A stretch of 11,493 nucleotides of DNA from Nitrosomonas sp. (GCA_005779435.1 SXJH01000170.1:1-11493); one strand, 5' to 3'; counted from the first letter of the stretch, positions 1-6,882 are shown. Notes: a model not told the origin generated them from the letters alone. Made by a program: numbers and translations.

Positions 1-1
1 C

Positions 2-637
2 AGCCCGTTTACACTGGCGTGTTATATGGTTGAGAGACGCGGCGGTACCGAATTTCGTGAAATCAAAACCATGATGTATCAGCGCCCCGAGCTGCTACAT
101 CATATTCTGGACGTGAATGCGCAAGCGGTGACTGCCTACCAGAACGCGCAAATCGAATCAGGCGCGCAGGCGGTGATGAATTTCGATAACTGGGGCTGAG
201 CGTTGTCGCACTCGGCTTACCGGGAATTCTCGCTGCGTTATATGCAGCGGATCGTAGCGGGCTTGAAGCGCAACCACGGCGATCAGCGCATTCCCAATAT
301 TATTTTCACCAAAGGCGGCGGTTTATGGCTGGAAGCGATTGCCGATACCGGCTGCGACGCCGTCGGATTGGACTGGACGATCGATATCGGCGAAGCGCGC
401 CGCCGCGTGGGCGATAAAGTCGCCTTGCAAGGAAATCTCGATCCTTCGGTATTGTTCGCATCGCCGGAAGTAATCAAGCTGGAAGTGGAGAAAATCCTTG
501 CCAGCTACGGTCACGGCAGCGGTCATGTGTTCAATTTAGGACACGGCATTTCCCAGTTCACACCGCCGGAAAATGCCGCTGCGCTGGTGGATGCGGTACA
601 TACGCTAAGCCGTAAATTTCATGCAGTGGGTGCCTGA
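2..637 (+). pseudogene. hemE: Uroporphyrinogen decarboxylase, 5'-partial, with an in-frame stop
   Basis: HemE decarboxylates uroporphyrinogen III to coproporphyrinogen III in cytoplasmic haem synthesis. The frame is open from the left edge and reads SPFTLACYMVE near its start, then FDNWG, then TGA at 197-199. It resumes in the same frame with ALSHSAYREFSLRYMQ and runs to a TGA at 635-637. Family signatures after the stop are FTKGGG, GLDWT, VALQGNLDPS and HVFNLGHGI, and the C-terminus has normal length. The family normally has Gly where the TGA stands (WGG-V/A-L), so a single GGA-to-TGA change explains it without any frameshift. Two other conserved positions look altered: YMVEG reads YMVER and FDTWG reads FDNWG. 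The downstream half could only start alone at TTG 203, which would lack most of the active site. It is either a recent pseudogene, perhaps a second copy, or a sequencing or assembly error. The family identity is secure; the pseudogene status is not. The 5' end lies outside the window. Confidence 0.85.
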
Positions 638-668
638 AAAATTTTGAATATCCGTCGTAGATTGTTGT

Positions 669-1358
669 ATGCATATTCTGATCATTGAAGATGACTTGGC
701 GATAGCCGCCAATCTTTACGATTTTCTGGAATCGCGCGGGCATACGGTTGATGCGGCTGCCAATGGCGTTGCCGGGCTTCATCTGGCGGTAACGCAGCGG
801 TTTGACGCGATCTTGCTCGACCTGGGATTGCCCGGCATGAACGGAATGACGGTGTGCCGGAAGCTGCGCCAGGAATCGCATGTCGATACGCCGATTTTGA
901 TGCTTACCGCACGCGACACACTGGAGGACAAACTGGCCGGTTTCGAGCACGGCGCCGACGATTATCTGATCAAACCGTTCGCGTTGAAGGAAGTGGAAGC
1001 GCGCCTGCTGGCAATGCACAAAAGGTATGTCGGCAAGGTCGCCAATCGCACGCTTGAGTTTGACAAGCTCACGTTCGACCCCAAGACACTTTCCATTCGC
1101 TTCGAAAACAAAAACGTCAAACTGCCGCCTAAATGCATCCGGTTGCTTGCCTTGATGATGAGCGAACCGGGCCGGGTATTCAGCCGCGAGGAACTGGAGA
1201 TGGAGGCATGGGAGGATGTTCAGGAGACCAGCGATACCTTGCGCAGTCACATGCATATCCTGCGGCGCGCCCTCATGCAAGCGGGCGGCTACGATCCGAT
1301 AGAAACAGTCCATGGCCTCGGCTATTGCTTGACGTCGCGTGCGCAAATACCCGATTGA
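669..1358 (+). CDS. OmpR/PhoB-family DNA-binding response regulator
   Basis: A 229-residue cytoplasmic transcription regulator that would be phosphorylated by the kinase encoded next to it. The receiver domain spans about residues 1-115: acidic pocket E7-D8-D9, phospho-acceptor D51 in LLDLGLPGMNG, switch Thr80 in MLTARD and Lys102 in IKPF. A winged-helix domain of the Trans_reg_C type covers about 125-225, with KLPPKCIRLL, the SREELE segment, the recognition-helix region TLRSHMHILRRAL and the wing segment ETVHGLGYCL. All receiver key residues are present, so it should be phosphorylatable. The ATG at 669 gives the standard N-terminus MHILIIEDD; the Shine-Dalgarno is weak. It follows hemE by 31 bp with no visible terminator, so readthrough is possible. 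The target genes cannot be told from sequence. Confidence 0.93.
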   Translation: MHILIIEDDLAIAANLYDFLESRGHTVDAAANGVAGLHLAVTQRFDAILLDLGLPGMNGMTVCRKLRQESHVDTPILMLTARDTLEDKLAGFEHGADDYLIKPFALKEVEARLLAMHKRYVGKVANRTLEFDKLTFDPKTLSIRFENKNVKLPPKCIRLLALMMSEPGRVFSREELEMEAWEDVQETSDTLRSHMHILRRALMQAGGYDPIETVHGLGYCLTSRAQIPD

Positions 1359-2613
1359 TCGCAGTCTACGCTATCGCGTTGCAGCGGCGCTGACCACATT
1401 TAGTGTTTTTATCGTCGGAACGCTGTGCGTCATTCTTTATTTCGTTTCGGACAATATTGAGGAAGCGCATATCGAACAAGTGATCGAGATGGAAATGGAT
1501 CATCTCGTGCAGCGCTACCAAAAACATTCCGATTTTATTTTCCAAGTAGGCTCTCACCTCAAAAGCTATGTCATCCACGAGGTGGATGACGAATTGCAAA
1601 TCCCCTCTTATTTACGAGGATTTAATACCGGATACCATCGGGTTCTCTATGGCATCGAAGATTTTCATGTTTTGGTGCAAGTTATCGACGATGTGAAATT
1701 TCTGGTTGCGTACCGCATTGAGTTGCATAAGCAAAGACTCGCTAAATTGCGAGTCATTATCCTATTTTCCTGGTTTGCGGTTGTGGCGATTGCATTTGTC
1801 GTCGGCTATTTGCTGGCGGGAATATTGGTGAAACAAGTCTCCGATTTGGCGGAAAAGGTCAGTATGCTGGCCACTGGAAACACTCAGGTCGGATTGCTGA
1901 CGCAACCGGATATGGATGAGGAAGTGGCGCAGCTTGCCAGGGCATTGGACGATTACCAGTACCGGATCAAACGCATGCTGCAGCGCGAGCAAGAATTTAC
2001 CGCCAACATCAGCCACGAACTGAGGACGCCGATTACGACGATTTTGACCAGTTGCGAACTGCTGGCTGCGGCACCCGATATTCCGGCGCGGTCGCGTCAT
2101 CGAATTAAAATGATTGAAAGCGCCGCCACGCGCATGGGTGAGCAATTGCAAGCCTTATTGTTTCTTGCGCGCGAGCAAGCGCTGGGTATTATAGAAACGG
2201 TGGCGGTGGCGGAGTGCGTCTACGATGCCGCCGATCCGTTGATGGCCGAAATATTCAGAAAAAAACTCAATTTCGAAGTGCCGATCGCATCCGATGTCGT
2301 ACTGACCGTCAACCGGCAGGCATTGCATACGGCACTGATGAATTTGATCCGGAATGCGGTGCAATATACGCATCAAGGTTTTATCCGTATCGAATTCAAA
2401 GCAAACCGGCTATCGATTACCGATACCGGCATTGGCATTGAACCTGCTTACCTGCCCTTGCTGTACGAGCGTTTTTTTCGCGGCTCTACGCAAGGAGAAG
2501 GTTTGGGCATCGGATTGGCGATTGTGAAACGCATTTGCAATCACTACGGCTGGTTAATCGAAGTCGATAGCATTCCTGGACAAGGCACCACTTTTCATAT
2601 TATTTTTCCTTAA
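1339..2613 (+). CDS. Membrane sensor histidine kinase, partner of the upstream regulator
   Basis: A 424-residue inner-membrane sensor kinase. Membrane segments lie at about residues 15-37 and 138-162, enclosing a periplasmic sensor region of about 100 residues that I do not recognise. A HAMP-like linker (about 163-215) precedes the dimerisation domain, with phospho-acceptor His226 in ANISHELRTPIT. The ATPase domain has an N box (NLIRNAVQYT, 335-344), G1 (DTGIGI, 362-367), F box (YERFFRG) and G2 (GEGLGIGLAIV, 386-396), so it looks catalytically complete. The start is GTG 1339, the first possible start after an in-frame TGA at 1330. It lies inside the regulator's last codons, giving a 20-bp overlap that suggests translational coupling. 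There is no receiver domain, so this is a simple kinase. The ligand is unknown. Confidence 0.93.
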   Translation: MRKYPIDRSLRYRVAAALTTFSVFIVGTLCVILYFVSDNIEEAHIEQVIEMEMDHLVQRYQKHSDFIFQVGSHLKSYVIHEVDDELQIPSYLRGFNTGYHRVLYGIEDFHVLVQVIDDVKFLVAYRIELHKQRLAKLRVIILFSWFAVVAIAFVVGYLLAGILVKQVSDLAEKVSMLATGNTQVGLLTQPDMDEEVAQLARALDDYQYRIKRMLQREQEFTANISHELRTPITTILTSCELLAAAPDIPARSRHRIKMIESAATRMGEQLQALLFLAREQALGIIETVAVAECVYDAADPLMAEIFRKKLNFEVPIASDVVLTVNRQALHTALMNLIRNAVQYTHQGFIRIEFKANRLSITDTGIGIEPAYLPLLYERFFRGSTQGEGLGIGLAIVKRICNHYGWLIEVDSIPGQGTTFHIIFP

Positions 2614-2711
2614 GAATTTGAGCCATAGGAATTAATCCTATTCACGAATTCTTCACATTTCCTATGGTAACGTTCCACTGTGAAAGGCAATTCACTCACG
2701 GGTTTCCAGAT
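2614..2711. other. Gap after the kinase with short repeats
   Basis: Noncoding. CCATAGGAA at 2623-2631 and TTCCTATGG at 2659-2667 form perfect 9-bp inverted arms with a long loop, and TCCTAT also occurs at 2635-2640. TTCAC occurs at 2641 and 2652, an 11-bp period on one face of the helix, and again at 2691, with an inverted copy (GTGAA) at 2680. Eleven-bp-spaced direct repeats are typical of OmpR/PhoB-family sites, but no clear promoter core accompanies them. No strong terminator for the kinase gene is visible here. Confidence 0.3.
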
Positions 2712-2715
2712 CTAA

Positions 2716-2855
2716 CAGGCCGTTGAAAAACGTTTTCGAGGCAGCCGATGCAAGGCAAAAACAGGCGAAAAAGCGCAGTTTATGCGTAATAAATGAGCAT
2801 TTTGAGCCTGTTTTTAACACCGCAGCGGCAACGCAGATAGTTTTTCAACGGCCTG
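2716..2855. mobile_element. 140-bp MITE-like palindromic element with CTAA target duplication
   Basis: Perfect 16-bp terminal inverted repeats CAGGCCGTTGAAAAAC at 2716-2731 and, inverted, at 2840-2855. The flanks are CTAA on both sides (2712-2715 and 2856-2859), consistent with a 4-bp target-site duplication. An internal inverted pair, AAAAACAGGC at 2757-2766 and GCCTGTTTTT at 2806-2815, together with partial complementarity between, makes nearly the whole element an imperfect palindrome able to fold into one long hairpin. It encodes no transposase, so it would be moved in trans. The CTAA duplication fits the YTAR target preference of IS5-group elements, but the parent family is an inference. 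It sits between the kinase gene and sbtA and could influence transcription across the gap. Confidence 0.82.
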
Positions 2856-3057
2856 CTAAGAAGTGCGCTTCTTGTCGATGCATACTGCCCAGGTTATTAC
2901 ATTTTGTAGAATCTCGGTTTTAAGGAAATGAATTTCCCAAGAAACTGTATGGTTTCAGGGATTTATTTTTGTTGCGTTTCGAATTCGCTGCGCCTTTGAA
3001 GATATTGTTGAAAAGATTTTTTATAAACTAACTATATAATTAAATGGGGAGTATTGA
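2856..3057 (+). promoter_or_regulatory. sbtA leader region, AT-rich, with ribosome binding site
   Basis: The last 60 bases are very AT-rich and contain TATAAA (3022-3027) and TATAAT (3035-3040). The second lies too near the ATG to leave room for the binding site, and neither has a well-placed -35, so the promoter is uncertain. GGGGAG at 3046-3051 is a strong Shine-Dalgarno six bases before the sbtA ATG. Further upstream are small palindromes: AAGAAG-TGCG-CTTCTT beside the mobile element (2858-2873) and GGAAAT-GA-ATTTCC (2924-2937). I see no gene here. Confidence 0.4.
2936..2971 (+). terminator. Candidate intrinsic terminator or attenuator upstream of sbtA
   Basis: CCC-AA-GAAAC and GTTTC-A-GGG (2936-2960) form an imperfect 8-bp stem with a six-base loop (TGTATG), followed by ATTTATTTTTG. 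It could end transcripts arriving from the kinase gene, or act as a leader attenuator about 85 bases before sbtA. The stem is interrupted and only moderately GC-rich, so the call is tentative. Confidence 0.35.
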
Positions 3058-4014
3058 ATGGCTACTATACAACCGGTAGTTTTCTTTTTTGTTGCGGGGG
3101 TCTTGGCAGGGGTCATTAAATCTGACTTGAAAATACCCGAAGCTCTTTACAAGAGCATGAGCTTGTTTCTGTTGATCGCTATCGGTTTCAAAGGCGGCGT
3201 ATCAATGGCGAAATATGAAATCATGGAAGTTTTGCCTATCGCTGGTTCTATGGTTGTTTTGTCGGCACTGATTCCATTAACCGCTTATCCGATTTTAAGA
3301 TTCCTGGGTAAATTTACCCAAGCGGATGCAGGGGCTATTTCCGCGCACTACGGTTCGGTGAGCGCGGTGACTTTTGCGGTGGGCGTGGCTTTCTTGTCTT
3401 CAATAGACCAGCCATCCGAAGGCTATATGGTATTGATCATGGCGCTGATGGAAATCCCTGCGCTGGTGACCGGTACCATTCTGGCGCGTGCCGGTGCCGG
3501 CGGTGAGAAAACCGAATGGGGCAAGTTGATGCACGAAATTCTGACCGGTACCAGCCTTTACCTCCTGATCGTCGGCGTACTGATCGGTTACTACGCCGGT
3601 GTCGTAAAATTAGTATCGCCGCTGGACAAAATGTTCATGGATTTGTTTATGGGCGTACTGGCTTTCTTCCTGTTGGAAATGGGTTTGTTGGCAGCAGCGC
3701 GACTGAAAGCGGTTGCGGCAAAAGGTATTTTTATAATTACTTTCGGCATACTCTTCCCATTAGCAGCCGGTTTTTTTGGTAATTACCTGGGTTGGATTTT
3801 CGGTTTGTCGGAAGGCGGCACCATGTTGTTGGGCGTACTGTATGCTAGTTGCTCATACATTGCCGCCCCTGCAGCGATGCGTCTTGCAGTTCCAGATGCG
3901 GATCCGGCACTTTCATTAGGAGCCTCTCTAGGCGTTACTTTCCCCTTTAACATCTTTGTTGGTGTACCGATTTACTGGGAAATGTCAAAATGGTTCCATG
4001 GTATCGCGGTTTAA
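3058..4014 (+). CDS. sbtA: SbtA-type sodium-dependent bicarbonate transporter
   Basis: A 318-residue inner-membrane protein, almost wholly hydrophobic with about ten membrane segments, of the SbtA (formerly DUF897) family. Cyanobacterial members import HCO3- with Na+ to feed carbon fixation. Family-typical stretches are GFKGG (residues 43-47), HYGSVSAVTF (97-106) and ASCSYIAAPAAMR (263-275), the latter two in the regions expected to line the substrate site. It is shorter than cyanobacterial SbtA (about 370 residues); the mid-protein cytoplasmic segment around GAGGEKTEWGK (146-156) is short. The ATG at 3058 is supported by GGGGAG six bases upstream. It is followed after 33 bp by its PII-like partner and then a strong terminator, so the two form one unit. 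The family is confident; HCO3- as substrate is inferred from it. Confidence 0.9.
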   Translation: MATIQPVVFFFVAGVLAGVIKSDLKIPEALYKSMSLFLLIAIGFKGGVSMAKYEIMEVLPIAGSMVVLSALIPLTAYPILRFLGKFTQADAGAISAHYGSVSAVTFAVGVAFLSSIDQPSEGYMVLIMALMEIPALVTGTILARAGAGGEKTEWGKLMHEILTGTSLYLLIVGVLIGYYAGVVKLVSPLDKMFMDLFMGVLAFFLLEMGLLAAARLKAVAAKGIFIITFGILFPLAAGFFGNYLGWIFGLSEGGTMLLGVLYASCSYIAAPAAMRLAVPDADPALSLGASLGVTFPFNIFVGVPIYWEMSKWFHGIAV

Positions 4015-4047
4015 ACATTACTGAATTACTTCTAATGGGAAAAATCT

Positions 4048-4365
4048 ATGAATAACACAATAGCAATGAAACGATTTGAGATTGTAATCGGCGTCGAACA
4101 ACTCGAACAATTAACGGAACTGTTGGACCGATGCTCGGTGCGCGGTTATACGGTACTTAAAAATGCCGGCGGACTCGGATCGCGCGGTGTGCGGGATCCC
4201 GGCGATGTTTTGTGGGAGCAAGAAAACGTAATGGTCGTTCTTGCCTGTAAAGACGATCAAGCGCAAAAGATTACCAACGAACTGAGACCGGCATTAAAAG
4301 GCTTAGGCGGCATGTGTCTGATTTCCGATTGCCTGTGGCTTGAAGGACCGGCTGTTTCCTATTAA
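4048..4365 (+). CDS. sbtB: SbtB-like PII-family regulator of the bicarbonate transporter
   Basis: A 105-residue PII-like protein. Cyanobacterial SbtB trimers bind adenyl nucleotides (AMP, cAMP and others) and dock on SbtA to control bicarbonate uptake. Visible here are a ferredoxin-like N-terminal half (KRFEIVIG, then an amphipathic helix), GYTV (33-36) and the T-loop base GGLGSRGVR (41-49), which matches the GG-x-GSR-x-VR nucleotide-site motif of SbtB. The tail is LWLEGPAVSY; the C-terminal CGPxGC redox loop of many cyanobacterial SbtB proteins is missing, and Cys30, 67, 90 and 95 do not form that motif. The T-loop is also short. The ATG at 4048 has GGGA seven bases upstream; ATG 4066 is an alternative. 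Nucleotide binding and SbtA docking are inferred from the family and the gene pairing. Confidence 0.86.
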   Translation: MNNTIAMKRFEIVIGVEQLEQLTELLDRCSVRGYTVLKNAGGLGSRGVRDPGDVLWEQENVMVVLACKDDQAQKITNELRPALKGLGGMCLISDCLWLEGPAVSY

Positions 4366-4405
4366 TCCCGGTTCAACCATAGCTGTAGATCATCTCCGTT
4401 GTAAA

Positions 4406-4443
4406 AAAACTGAAATACGCGCTGTTGCGCGTATTTCAGTTTT
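4406..4443 (+). terminator. Strong Rho-independent terminator after sbtB
   Basis: A perfect 16-bp inverted repeat (4406-4421 and 4428-4443) with loop CTGTTG. The stem has a GC core (ATACGCG/CGCGTAT), ends in TTTT, and is preceded by a run of A on the left (4403-4409), so it could work on both strands. It lies 40 bp after the sbtB stop and isolates sbtAB from the acyltransferase gene. Confidence 0.88.
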
Positions 4444-4451
4444 CTCGTCAA

Positions 4452-4460
4452 TGCTACAAT
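4452..4460 (+). promoter_or_regulatory. Candidate extended -10 promoter for the acyltransferase gene
   Basis: TGCTACAAT matches the extended -10 form TGnTAtaaT with one mismatch. It starts nine bases after the terminator and would give a leader of roughly 40 bases. The matching -35 is poor, as is common with extended -10 promoters. Confidence 0.4.
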
Positions 4461-4507
4461 GATCGGGCCGATCGATCGCACAAAACCATCAGTCCAGCCC
4501 GTATTTG

Positions 4508-5302
4508 ATGCAGAAAAACATTCCCTCGCTATTGCAATTTATTCGTCTGATCCGCCTGTTATTTCATGTCGTTTCGGGTTTGCTGCAATCGATAATTTAT
4601 CCTTATTTTCCGTTACCTATCCAGCGCAGCATGATGCAGCGATGGTCCGCCGGTTTGTTATCCATCCTTGCGGTGAGATTGCGGTGTTACGGCAAGCCGC
4701 CGGCATTGGAAATACCGCGCGCCTTACTGGCGGCCAATCATGTGTCATGGCTGGATGTGTGCGTGCTTCTGGCCGCTTGTCCGGCGCGATTCGTCGCCAA
4801 AGCAGAAATTAGCCGATGGCCGGTTTTGGGCATGCTGTGCAGGAATGTCGGCACATTGTTCATCGAGCGCGCAAGGCGCAGCGATACGCTTAAAATCAAT
4901 CAACAAATCGAGGCTGTTTTGGAGCAAGGGGAGCGTGTTGCCGTGTTTCCGGAAGGCACGACCACAGACGGCAGGCAACTCTATCATTTTCATGCTTCGT
5001 TGCTGCAATCGGCCGTAACGGCGGATGCCCTGCTTTACCCGGTCGCAATCGGATATCGTAATTGCGCGGGCGGGATTTGTTTGGAGGCTGCGTATATCGA
5101 ACCTTCGCTGGTTCTGTCGCTGAAAAAAATTCTCAAGCAACCCTATATCGATGCGGAGCTGACATTCAATCAGCCCATTTCATGCGGCATGAAGAACCGG
5201 CGGGAATTGGCGCGCCTGACCGAGCAAGCGATTGCCGCATCGCTTGCTCTCCCTATTGTGCACAAGGAAGCTGAAAAATTGCACGATCTTCCAAACGAAT
5301 AG
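4508..5302 (+). CDS. Lysophospholipid (1-acylglycerol-3-phosphate type) acyltransferase
   Basis: A 264-residue PlsC-superfamily acyltransferase. Such enzymes transfer an acyl chain to a lysophospholipid, typically lysophosphatidate to phosphatidate, at the inner membrane. The catalytic H-x4-D box is NHVSWLD with His78 and Asp83; the substrate-binding block is FPEGTT (147-152), and GTLFIER near 115 is the intermediate conserved block. The N-terminus is hydrophobic (LIRLLFHVVSGLLQSIIY) and probably sits in the membrane. The HFHASLLQSAV stretch resembles a betaproteobacterial PlsC-like subgroup. ATG 4508 is preferred over the adjacent TTG 4505; an in-frame TGA at 4460 limits anything longer, and the ribosome site is weak. 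It could be the main PlsC, or a paralogue acting on another lysolipid such as lyso-ornithine lipid, so I give no symbol. Its 3' end overlaps apaH by 50 bp on the other strand. Confidence 0.88.
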   Translation: MQKNIPSLLQFIRLIRLLFHVVSGLLQSIIYPYFPLPIQRSMMQRWSAGLLSILAVRLRCYGKPPALEIPRALLAANHVSWLDVCVLLAACPARFVAKAEISRWPVLGMLCRNVGTLFIERARRSDTLKINQQIEAVLEQGERVAVFPEGTTTDGRQLYHFHASLLQSAVTADALLYPVAIGYRNCAGGICLEAAYIEPSLVLSLKKILKQPYIDAELTFNQPISCGMKNRRELARLTEQAIAASLALPIVHKEAEKLHDLPNE

Positions 5303-6056
5303 CGCTTAATCGCCCGCCCCAAACGCAACCGCTGTCCAGCGCAATCAAGCGATCGGTGACATGCAGCCCAAGCGCAGACCAATGGCCGCAAACGACGGTA
5401 TAGTCCCGGCTCGCCCGTTGCGGCACATTAAACCACGGCCAATAGCCGTGCGGAATCGATGACAAATTTCCTTTGAACGAAAAATTCATTTTCCCATCGG
5501 CGGTACATATGCGCATGCGCGTCATCGCATTGACAATGACGCGCAAACGGATATGCCCGGTGAACGTGTCTTGCCAGTGATCCGGCTCGTTGCCGTAGAT
5601 TTGTACAAACGGCGCGGGGTAATCGTCCTGACGCAGCGCGTTTTCGACTTCGCCAGCCAGTTGCTCCGCCCGGTCTATCGTCCATGCGGGAAGCAAACCG
5701 GCATGCACCATGGCATAAGCGCCGTCCCGGTGAAATAATTTTTGTTGCCGCAGCCAATACAATAATTCATCGCGATCCGGTGCAGCGAGGATCGATTGCA
5801 GCGTGTCGCCCGGCTGCGATTTGGCAATGCCGGATGCCACCATCAACAGGTGCAAATCGTGATTGCCGAGTACGGTAACCATCGCATCGCCGGCTTGCTT
5901 GATATAGCGCAACAACGCCAACGAATCGGGGCCGCGATTGACAATATCGCCGACCAGCCACAGCTTATCGCACGCCGGATCGAATCGGATCAGATCCAGC
6001 AGACGCCGGAACGGCGTGAAACAGCCTTGTAAATCGCCGATTGCATAAATTGCCAT
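5253..6056 (-). CDS. apaH: Symmetrical bis(5'-nucleosyl)-tetraphosphatase
   Basis: ApaH splits Ap4A into two ADP and, in enterobacteria, removes Np4 caps from RNA. It is a 267-residue metallophosphatase, the usual size. The PPP-family metal motifs appear in order: GDLQG (7-11), GDIVNRGP (36-43) and GNHD (64-67), followed by MVHAGLLPAW and CGHWSALGL, which supply later ligand histidines. The first motif has Gln where E. coli ApaH has His; this form is common in beta- and gammaproteobacterial ApaH. ATG at 6056 gives the typical start MAIYAIGDLQGC. It is the last gene of the bamE-dapB-apaH run, nine bases after dapB. Its last 16 codons, including the stop, lie antisense to the end of the acyltransferase gene. 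Confidence 0.96.
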   Translation of the reverse strand: MAIYAIGDLQGCFTPFRRLLDLIRFDPACDKLWLVGDIVNRGPDSLALLRYIKQAGDAMVTVLGNHDLHLLMVASGIAKSQPGDTLQSILAAPDRDELLYWLRQQKLFHRDGAYAMVHAGLLPAWTIDRAEQLAGEVENALRQDDYPAPFVQIYGNEPDHWQDTFTGHIRLRVIVNAMTRMRICTADGKMNFSFKGNLSSIPHGYWPWFNVPQRASRDYTVVCGHWSALGLHVTDRLIALDSGCVWGGRLSAIRLEDRAIFQLPCAQ

Positions 6057-6065
6057 GGAAAATCG

Positions 6066-6872
6066 TTAGCGCAAACCCAGTACATCCTGCATGTCGTAAA
6101 GCCCGTTGGATTTGTCCGTCAAGAAACGCACCGCGCGCAATGCGCCCAGCGCAAATGTCATGCGGCTGCTGGCTTTGTGCGAAATTTCCACGCGCTCGCC
6201 GATACCGGCAAACATAGCGGTGTGATCGCCGACAATATCGCCGCCGCGTATGGTTGCAAACCCGATGGTGTCCGGCTTTCTTTCGCCGGTAACGCCTTCG
6301 CGGCCATAAACGGCCACTTTGCTTAAATCTCTTTGCACAGCGTCTGCGATAACTTCTCCCATGCGCAAAGCGGTGCCGGAAGGCGCATCGACTTTATGGC
6401 GATGATGCGCTTCGACGATTTCGATGTCGTAACCTTCATTGAGCACTTTGGCGGCAATTTCCAGCAATTTGAACGTGACATTGACACCCACGCTCATATT
6501 GGGCGCGAAAACGATAGCGATATCGTTGGATGCCGCCTTGAGCAGCGCTTTTTCTTCCGCTGAAAAACCGGTAGTGCCGATGACCATTTTCACCCCTAAT
6601 TCACGGCAAGCTGAAACATGCGCAAGCGTACCGTCGGGCCGGGTGAAGTCGATGAGATGACTGCAATCCTTGAGCGCATGCGCAAAATCGCTGACAACGG
6701 CTATTCCGCAACCGGCGCCGATCAACTCTCCGGCATCTTTGCCCAAAAAAGAACTCCCGGCTCTTTCCAGCGCGGCTGCCAGCCGCATGTCGGGGGCTTG
6801 CGCTACGGCTTCCAACAATGTACGTCCCATGCGCCCGGAACTTCCGGCAATGGCAATTTTTTGCATATTCAT
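6066..6872 (-). CDS. dapB: 4-hydroxy-tetrahydrodipicolinate reductase
   Basis: DapB reduces hydroxy-tetrahydrodipicolinate with NAD(P)H in the diaminopimelate/lysine pathway, which feeds peptidoglycan. The 268-residue protein starts with the Rossmann motif GSSGRMG (10-16, G-x2-G-x2-G) and has FTRPDGTL, the GTTGF loop (99-103) and the active-site segment EAHHRHKVDAPSGTAL, with catalytic His156 and Lys160 (E. coli H159 and K163). FATIRGGDIVGDHT follows. Length and motifs are complete. ATG 6872 is used; ATG 6866 two codons later is equally possible. It lies 10 bases after bamE and 9 before apaH, indicating one transcript. Confidence 0.97.
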   Translation of the reverse strand: MNMQKIAIAGSSGRMGRTLLEAVAQAPDMRLAAALERAGSSFLGKDAGELIGAGCGIAVVSDFAHALKDCSHLIDFTRPDGTLAHVSACRELGVKMVIGTTGFSAEEKALLKAASNDIAIVFAPNMSVGVNVTFKLLEIAAKVLNEGYDIEIVEAHHRHKVDAPSGTALRMGEVIADAVQRDLSKVAVYGREGVTGERKPDTIGFATIRGGDIVGDHTAMFAGIGERVEISHKASSRMTFALGALRAVRFLTDKSNGLYDMQDVLGLR

Positions 6873-6882
6873 TTTACGATGG

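Noticed and set aside
197..199. TGA recoded as glycine or selenocysteine
   Set aside because: hemE itself, the response regulator and mltB end at TGA, and the position is a glycine in the family, not a Sec or Cys site.
558..1346. A 262-codon open frame on the minus strand across the response regulator
   Set aside because: It lies fully antisense to a clear OmpR-family gene, has no recognisable motifs, and its His/Gln/Arg-rich composition is what the complement of that coding frame would give.
2723..2923. A 66-codon frame on the plus strand over the mobile element
   Set aside because: It is a by-product of the palindromic MITE; it begins inside one terminal repeat and crosses the other, with no ribosome site.
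6024..6038. ApaH GDLQG with Gln in place of the E. coli metal-ligand His
   Set aside because: This variant is common in beta- and gammaproteobacterial ApaH, so it is not evidence of inactivity.
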